Positions 58,501-64,000 of a stretch of DNA of 64,000 bases are shown one piece after another (position 1 is the stretch's first letter; each line of letters begins with the position of its first letter). Both the position numbers and the translations under genes were made by a program. The notes beneath the pieces were generated by a model. It was not told the origin of the DNA. It ran no database searches and was given only the letters and a program-made list of their open reading frames with translations. The DNA is from Hemerocallis citrina. Taxonomy: Eukaryota; Streptophyta; Magnoliopsida; Asparagales; Asphodelaceae. Where the stretch lies: assembly GCA_017893485.1 (NCBI GenBank), contig CM030359.1, forward strand, positions 35,943,994-36,007,993. The letters are read 5' to 3'.

Positions 58501-60473
58501 CACTAAGGATAATTTAGATAAATTTGATCCTAGATCTAATGAAGGTATCTTTGTAGGATACTCAAATAGGAGTAAAGCATATAAAATCTTCAACAAGTCA
58601 ACAATGACTATTGAAGAATCCATGCATGTTGCATTTGATGAATCTCTGTCTCATTGACTTTAATAGAAGATGATGAAACTAATTCATCACCCTTAAATAA
58701 AGTATTTACATCTTTAGAACAAACTAGTCTTGCGGATAAGTCGACCGATAAGGAAATTAATCAGTCGACTGAGGGACTTGTCAAGTCGACTGATCCTGTT
58801 GTGATATCTCCAACCTTACCAAAGTCTTTTGTTGAAGTTAGAGATCATCCTCATGACTTAATAATTGGTTACATTTCACATGGTATTCAGACGAGATCAC
58901 ATGTTAATATGATATCTCACACAGTTTTCTTGTCAGATTTTGAACCGAAGAATATACAAGAAGCGTGCGAGAATGAATTTTGGATGAATGCCATGCAAGA
59001 TGAGTTAAACCAATTCATAAGGAATGATGTATGGGATTTAGTTCCACGACCTCCTGATCATACTATAATTGGTACTAAATAGGTATTCAAGAATAAGTTA
59101 GATGAATTAGGACAAGTTGTTAGGAACTAAGCTAGACTAGTTGCTCAAGGGTATAATCAAGAAGAAGGCATAGATTTTGATGAAACATATGCTCCTGTTG
59201 CTAGATTAGAATCAATTCATATCTTATTATGTTTTGCTTGTTTTATGTTACACTTTTTCAAATGGATTTTAAAAGTACATTCCTTAATAGGTTTATAAAG
59301 GAAGATGTTTATGTTAAACAACCACCAGGTTTTGAACATGAACAATTCCCAAACCATGTTTTTAAATTGAAAAAGGCTTTGTACGGTCTTAAACAAGCAC
59401 CTCGGGCTTGGTATGATCGATTGAAGACCTTTCTTTTAGAAACAGGTTTTGAAATAGGTAATGTAGATACTACTCTGTTTATTAGAAGAATTAAGAATAA
59501 TATTTTAATCATACAAATATATGTTGATGACATAATTTTCGGTTCTACTGATAGTAATCTATGTCAAGAGTTTGCTAACACCATGAAAAATGAGTTTGAG
59601 ATGAGTCACATGGGTGAACTCAATTATTTCCTTGGACTACAAATTAAGCAGTCACATAATGGCATGTTCATTAATCAAGGAAAATATGCCAAGGAATTAC
59701 TCAAACGATTTAACATGGATACCACGAGTAGCAATACCACACCTATGGCTACTACCACTACCCTTGATAGAGATGAATTAGGTAAGAGTGTCGATCAGAA
59801 ACTCTATCGAGGTATGATTGGCTCACTCTTATATATAACTGCGAGTAGATCGGACATTATGTTTAGTGCATGTTTGTATGCTAGATATCAGTCAAGTCCT
59901 AAAGAATCTCACTTAAAAGCTGTGAAATGCATTTTAAGATATATTAAAGGCACGTCTGATTATGGTCTATTTTATTCACGCACCGACAATTTTCAACTTT
60001 TGTTATATACTGATGCGGATTTTACTGGTAGTAAAACTGACCGCAAGAGCACAAGTGGGACATGTCACTATTTGGGACATTCACTAGTCTCTTGGTTCAG
60101 TAAGAAGCAAAATTCGGTATCCCTATCTACTACAGAAGTTGAATATATCGCCGCAAGTTTGGCTTGTGCCCAAATTTTGTGGATGAAACAAACCCTATTT
60201 GACTATGGTATTTCATTTGAAAAACCTTCAATAATGTGTGATAATACCAGTGCCATTAATTTATCTAAGAATCCGGTTCAACACTCACGTACGAAACATA
60301 TTGATATTCGACATCATTTTCTACGTGATCATGTTTTAAAGGGAGACATTTTTTTAGACTTTATTTCTACTGATAAACAAGTAGCTGACATTTTTACCAT
60401 ACCTCTTAAAGAATACACCTTTATAACCTTAAGAAGAGAAGTAGGGATTTGTAATTTTCATGAAATTTCTTGA
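55507..60473 (+). pseudogene. Sirevirus gag-pol polyprotein (multiply disrupted)
   Basis: ATG 55507 (MATTSNANQ) opens gag: FDGTNYNYWKCRM, a UBN2 capsid region, CCHC knuckle CFRCNKTGHMKKDC (about 56326), then a long coiled-coil tail (56640-56860). Pol follows: protease LDSGCSKHMTG (about 57403), GAG-pre-integrase WLWHRRFGHVN and LCDACQLGKQ, integrase (about 57960-58330, broken), an INT-RT linker, RT (YGLKQAPRAWYDRL, YVDDIIFGS near 59520) and RNase H (YTDADFTGSKTDRKST, CDNTSAINLSKNPV). In-frame stops include 55693 and 56659; frame changes occur after 57948, between 58274 and 58654, and before 59229. Integrase is the worst hit, while RT-RNase H (59229-60473) is still open. It cannot move unaided. 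Confidence 0.9.
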
Positions 60474-61013
60474 ATTTTTTCTAGTAAGTCAACTTACACG
60501 TACTGTTCGGTCGACTGCCAAGTATTTTTTTAAAAATTTTGTCTGAGTTTTATGCTCTGGACAGTCGACTGTGCTTAGTACCCAGCCAGTTGTATTACTA
60601 TTCTGTTCAATTTTTTTTACTCTCGACTAAGTCGACTGCCTCCTAATACCAGTCGACTGTCGTGAATATGTTTTTCTTCAGATTCGAATTTTGGCACATC
60701 TTTTGAGGCGACTGTTCACCTTTTTACTTTTCTTTGACCATATCTAAGCCGCTGCTATCCTTCTTCTTTGATCTCAGCCATATATTTTTGTGTAAAAACC
60801 TTAAAACCTATCCCCTTCCTTTCACTTTTACCTTACCTTTATCTCCTAGATCTGAAGAAGAGAAGTTGACTGCTGCTGTTGCTGTTGCTGCTGCTGTCAA
60901 TTTCCAGCCTTGTGAAGATCCAACTCTTCTGATTTCTTGTAGATTTCAAGTCCACTTGAAGTTTTAGAGTCTCCTTGTTGGTATACTTCCTTTCCTCCTT
61001 TTTCTTTCCTATT
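60474..61013 (+). mobile_element. Sirevirus region between pol and the extra ORF
   Basis: Non-coding, with four GTCGACTG-core boxes (60509, 60562, 60629, 60650) and a GCT-rich stretch (about 60880-60897). A TTTCACTTTTACC tract (about 60820) is splice-acceptor-like. No gene. Confidence 0.55.
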
Positions 61014-61198
61014 ATGGCTCCCAAGAGATCTAAAATATCTCATGTAGAGAAGGGTTCATCTTCTAGGGACTACATTCAATATCTTAGAAGTCCCGACCTT
61101 GTTGAAAAATGGTACATCATATGTTCCATTATAATTTTTCCGTGTGGTTTGTCAATTTTTCCGATCTTGATAGATTTAATCTCATCTCTTTGTTTCAA
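61014..61198 (+). pseudogene. Start of the Sirevirus extra 3' ORF, truncated by insertion
   Basis: ATG 61014 begins MAPKRSKISHVEKGSSS, after which about 61 codons are open until the family-X LTR cuts in at 61199. An additional ORF after pol, with a basic/serine start, occurs in many Sireviruses (sometimes called env-like). Too little remains here to assign a function. Confidence 0.45.
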
Positions 61199-64000
61199 TG
61201 TCACGCCCTGCTTCCCGAAAACATGAAATACGAGCACGGGACGAAGCCCAGCGAATGATTTTAATATCATCCATAAGCTGTAGATCGACTCAGCATTATA
61301 ATAAGAATATAACAAGATTTATATATAACCAAGCATGCATGAATAATTCATTAAGAAACAGAAAACAATTGAAAACAAATAATAATGTCCACATAATTTT
61401 CAAGTCTGGATCAAATGTAAAACTCGGGAACATAAGCCCGTTCCAAGTCTTAAGTAGCAGAACTGAATAATTCAAGAAAACAAATAATTAAAATATGTTC
61501 TTCCTCCAATTGAAGCTAGAATCTCTGCTCACCGATCCCAGTAGGTAGCACGTCTCCAAGGTCTGCTTAATAAATATAAAAAGGGAAAAGTAGAGAAAAC
61601 AAGAGAAAATGCCCTTAGTGCAAGTTAGGGCCACAAATAGTAAAAATGAGTACAAGTAATGTGAAACAAGAATTGGAATCAAGAATGTAACAGGGATACA
61701 ACAAGTAGTGGAAATCCAAGAACTAATTAGCAAAAAGGACAACTAAAGTAAACAGGCTGGATAACAAGTACTAATGGTGGAGCAAGTGACAAGTGAGCTT
61801 GTAGGGGTATCTAATCTCAAGTGACAGGCATCAAGTACAAGTGTCAGGTAATAAGTCTCAAGTCTAGTGTCAAGTTGTCAGGTCTCAAGTATCAAGTTGT
61901 AAGTGTCAAGTATTATATTCAAGTATTAAGTATCATGTATCATGTCATCAAGTATTAAGTAAACATGTATCAAGTTCAAGTTTCATGTTCAAGTCTTCAA
62001 GTATCAAGTAAACATGTATCAAGTTCAGGTTTCATGTATCAAGTCTTATAAGTATTACTATCTAGGTAGCACTTCATGCATCCATCTTTTTACTACATGG
62101 TTGCTACAGACAATGCAATTTCGTTTAGGCCTAGTAATGGAGTCCATAGGGCGGCGTACTCAGGTATCAAGTATCAAGCAAATGATCAACTATGGGCTCT
62201 AGAGGTGGCCCCCGTAGGCTCTAGAGGTGGCCCCCGTCACCATGATGTGGCACTTAGTTCTACGTAACACTTAGTTCCATGTGATCTCAAATATATATCA
62301 TGTAATCTTATAATAAGCTCTAGAGGTGGCTCCCGTAGGCTCTAGAGGTGGCCCCCGTCACCATGACGTGGCACTTAGTTCTACGTGGCACTTAGTTCCA
62401 TTTAACATAAAATTATGGAAAGAATCATGTATATGTCTACAATTATTGTAACAAATTTGATAACTTTTGGAAAAAAAATTGTTGCTTCATTCGATCAGCT
62501 GGAAACAGCGCAGCAAGAAGGACATAGCTGTTGTTGTGTTTGAGAATGGCTGAATTGTCCCATGTTTGCAAAATCATAACTGCTAGGATACTATGAGTTA
62601 GGATCTAAAATTTTGGGATATGGTTTTTTGGTGTGTCTACTATGTTTTCCCAAAACATGTAAATTGTTGGAGTACATTTGATGACATTAAAGAATTTTAA
62701 AAATGAACACAGCAAGTGTATAAGCTGTTCTTTTGGGCTGAAATTGATCTATGTTTGGAAATTCATGACTCTTAATATATAAGGAAATATGAGCTACATT
62801 TTTTAGGTATTGCTCTTGTATATGTCTATTTACTGATTCTAAAATTTCATAAGCTTTGGACTTATGGTTGATTTGTTATTGAATTTTAACTAGACTGTGT
62901 TCAGTTTCTAGCTCAGATTGCATGGTCTGTGAATTTGTATAATTCTGAAATTATGTGTTAAGAATTTGGAAGAATGATCAATTAGAGAAGTGTAAAAGAG
63001 AGTCGTAGCTTTCCAGAACATCAGGAATCATGCAATTCAAGTTTGTGTAGAAAATTTATGATTTGTTTTAGATAGGGACAGAACCAATCTTAATTGAAGG
63101 ATTTGGTCTTCGTAGAGGGAACTCATTCCTTTTTGTATGCTGATAGAAATTAAAATTTTTGAGGACTTTAATGGATGAATCTGTGGATGTGTCCCACTAG
63201 GAAGTTGTAGTAGACACTCTCAGCTTTCCATAGAATCTGGAATCGAGTAATTCCGACAAGTAAACAAGTTTTTGTGTTGATGGCAAGATGCAGCAAGTGT
63301 ATGAAGAAATGCACAGTTGAGAACATATAGGGATTGCATAGCCTCTAGATGGTCGAATTTGAAGAAATGGTTAACTAAAGACTTGTAGTTTAGGTTCTTA
63401 GCTTTCCAGAATGGGTAATATCATACAATTTCAATATGTGTTTTGGAAATTATGAATGTTACAAGTTCAGCAACCTGCTGTTTTGATCGACTTCAAGCAC
63501 GTGTTAAATCAGGGAACCTGAGTTCTATAAGGAATTTGAAGGAGTTGTCAACTAGGGAATTGCAGAGGAGTTTCCTACCCTTCTAGAAAACCTAATTTTG
63601 TTGGATTCCATTGAGTGTAGCATCAATTATGGAATTTTCTACATCCTACAAAGATTTATGACTATAAGGCAATTTGAGTTTTAAGATGATTGAACGATTA
63701 TCCCTATTAAGCACTTCATTTGGGACTTATATGAGATTCTTATGCTTAGTACTCATGGTGGACACGTGAGTAAGTGGGAGAATAGCTTTATGGTCGATTT
63801 GTTGTATGTGAGGCTCGTAGCTAGTATAGCTTGGAGCTAGTCTAGGTTGTGATACCCTATGACTATCAACCTAGTCGGCAAGTATTGTGATTGATTTATT
63901 TTCCACCTCGAGCGATAGTGATTTTCCTGTGCGTCGTCGGATCGCTTACCGAGAGAGGGTTGACCGTAGGCCGGGATATTGGATGAGATTCGAGACGGAT
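61199..64000 (-). mobile_element. LTR X (copy 3), inverted, runs off the window
   Basis: Begins TGTCACGCCCTGCTTCCC, the reverse complement of the family-X 3' end. GTAGCACTTCATGCATCCATC (about 62066) is the reverse complement of copy 1 near 8687-8707. About 61790-62060 is a cryptic CAAGTAT-type repeat. 62197-62400 holds a two-level tandem repeat. 62440-64000 has phrases such as TAGCTTTCCAGAA but no coding frame, and I could not align it to copies 1 or 2, so part may be a further insertion. Whether this is a solo LTR or belongs to a whole element cannot be seen. Confidence 0.7.
62197..62400. repeat. Two-level tandem repeat in LTR X copy 3
   Basis: CTCTAGAGGTGGCCCCCGTA is present as a pair ~22 bp apart, and the pair plus a GGCACTTAGTTCTACGT segment is itself repeated after about 121 bp (starts near 62197 and 62318). 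Confidence 0.9.

Larger units (their letters stand above)
54010..61198 (+). mobile_element. Sirevirus-type Copia retrotransposon (3' part disrupted)
   Basis: 5' LTR 54010-55479, primer site, gag-pol and a 3' extension with an extra ORF. It is interrupted at 61199 by a family-X LTR, and its own 3' LTR is not in the window. Domain order (integrase before RT) makes it Copia. The long coiled-coil gag tail, GTCGAC-core boxes and downstream ORF fit Sireviruses. Many stops and frameshifts make it defective. Confidence 0.88.

Overview
The window is repeat-dominated nuclear DNA from a flowering plant, most likely a eudicot; the species cannot be named from sequence alone. The reasons are a plant-type LRR receptor kinase with a GT-AG intron, chromodomain Ty3/gypsy (Tekay/Del-like) retrotransposons with LTRs of 3 kb or more and initiator-Met tRNA primer sites, Sirevirus-type Copia elements, a plant L1 LINE and a MITE. 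I see one intact host gene, the receptor kinase at 35423-39808. Almost everything else is transposable-element sequence.

Layout, left part (1-34098). Positions 1-1026 hold the primer site and LTR of a minus-strand Sirevirus-like Copia that runs off the left edge, and 1027-1933 hold a decayed Copia tail. From 1934 to 34098 there is a stack of nested insertions that resolves by target-site duplications. Element Z (minus strand, LTRs 1934-2897 and 32045-34098, no coding capacity) contains solo LTR Y (3677-30937, TSD ttaag). Y contains solo LTR X (6085-21152, TSD tgttg) and, separately, element B (21778-30489, minus strand, TSD gccta). X contains element A (9114-20928, plus strand, TSD gcttg). 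A is a complete chromodomain gypsy element with 3.3-kb LTRs. B has near-identical 3-kb LTRs and a gag gene but no pol, so it is a gag-only, non-autonomous element.

Middle part (34099-50128). A Copia gag relic (about 34120-34930) is followed by the receptor kinase gene. Downstream lies a second LTR of family X (about 40100-50128), broken by a MITE (40204-40772), a solo LTR (43622-45360) and a 5'-truncated L1 LINE (about 45771-49880, minus strand).

Right part (50129-64000). This holds a LINE fragment, AT-rich unassigned DNA, a degenerate tandem array (about 52540-53350) beside a decayed spliced coding region, then a Sirevirus (LTR 54010-55479, gag-pol to 60473, an extra 3' ORF). A third family-X LTR in minus orientation cuts the Sirevirus at 61199 and fills the rest of the window.

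Most notable observations: the LTRs of element A each carry two tandem tRNA-like pol III promoter units followed by a T-run; the giant LTRs of several families carry a splice donor/acceptor pair that would make most of the LTR a leader intron; A has an extra acidic coiled-coil ORF ahead of gag and a candidate 89-bp intron at the gag/protease junction; B is a very young gag-only element; and all premature stops in A are explicable as C:G to T:A transitions. Coordinates were read by eye and identities are estimates, not computed alignments.
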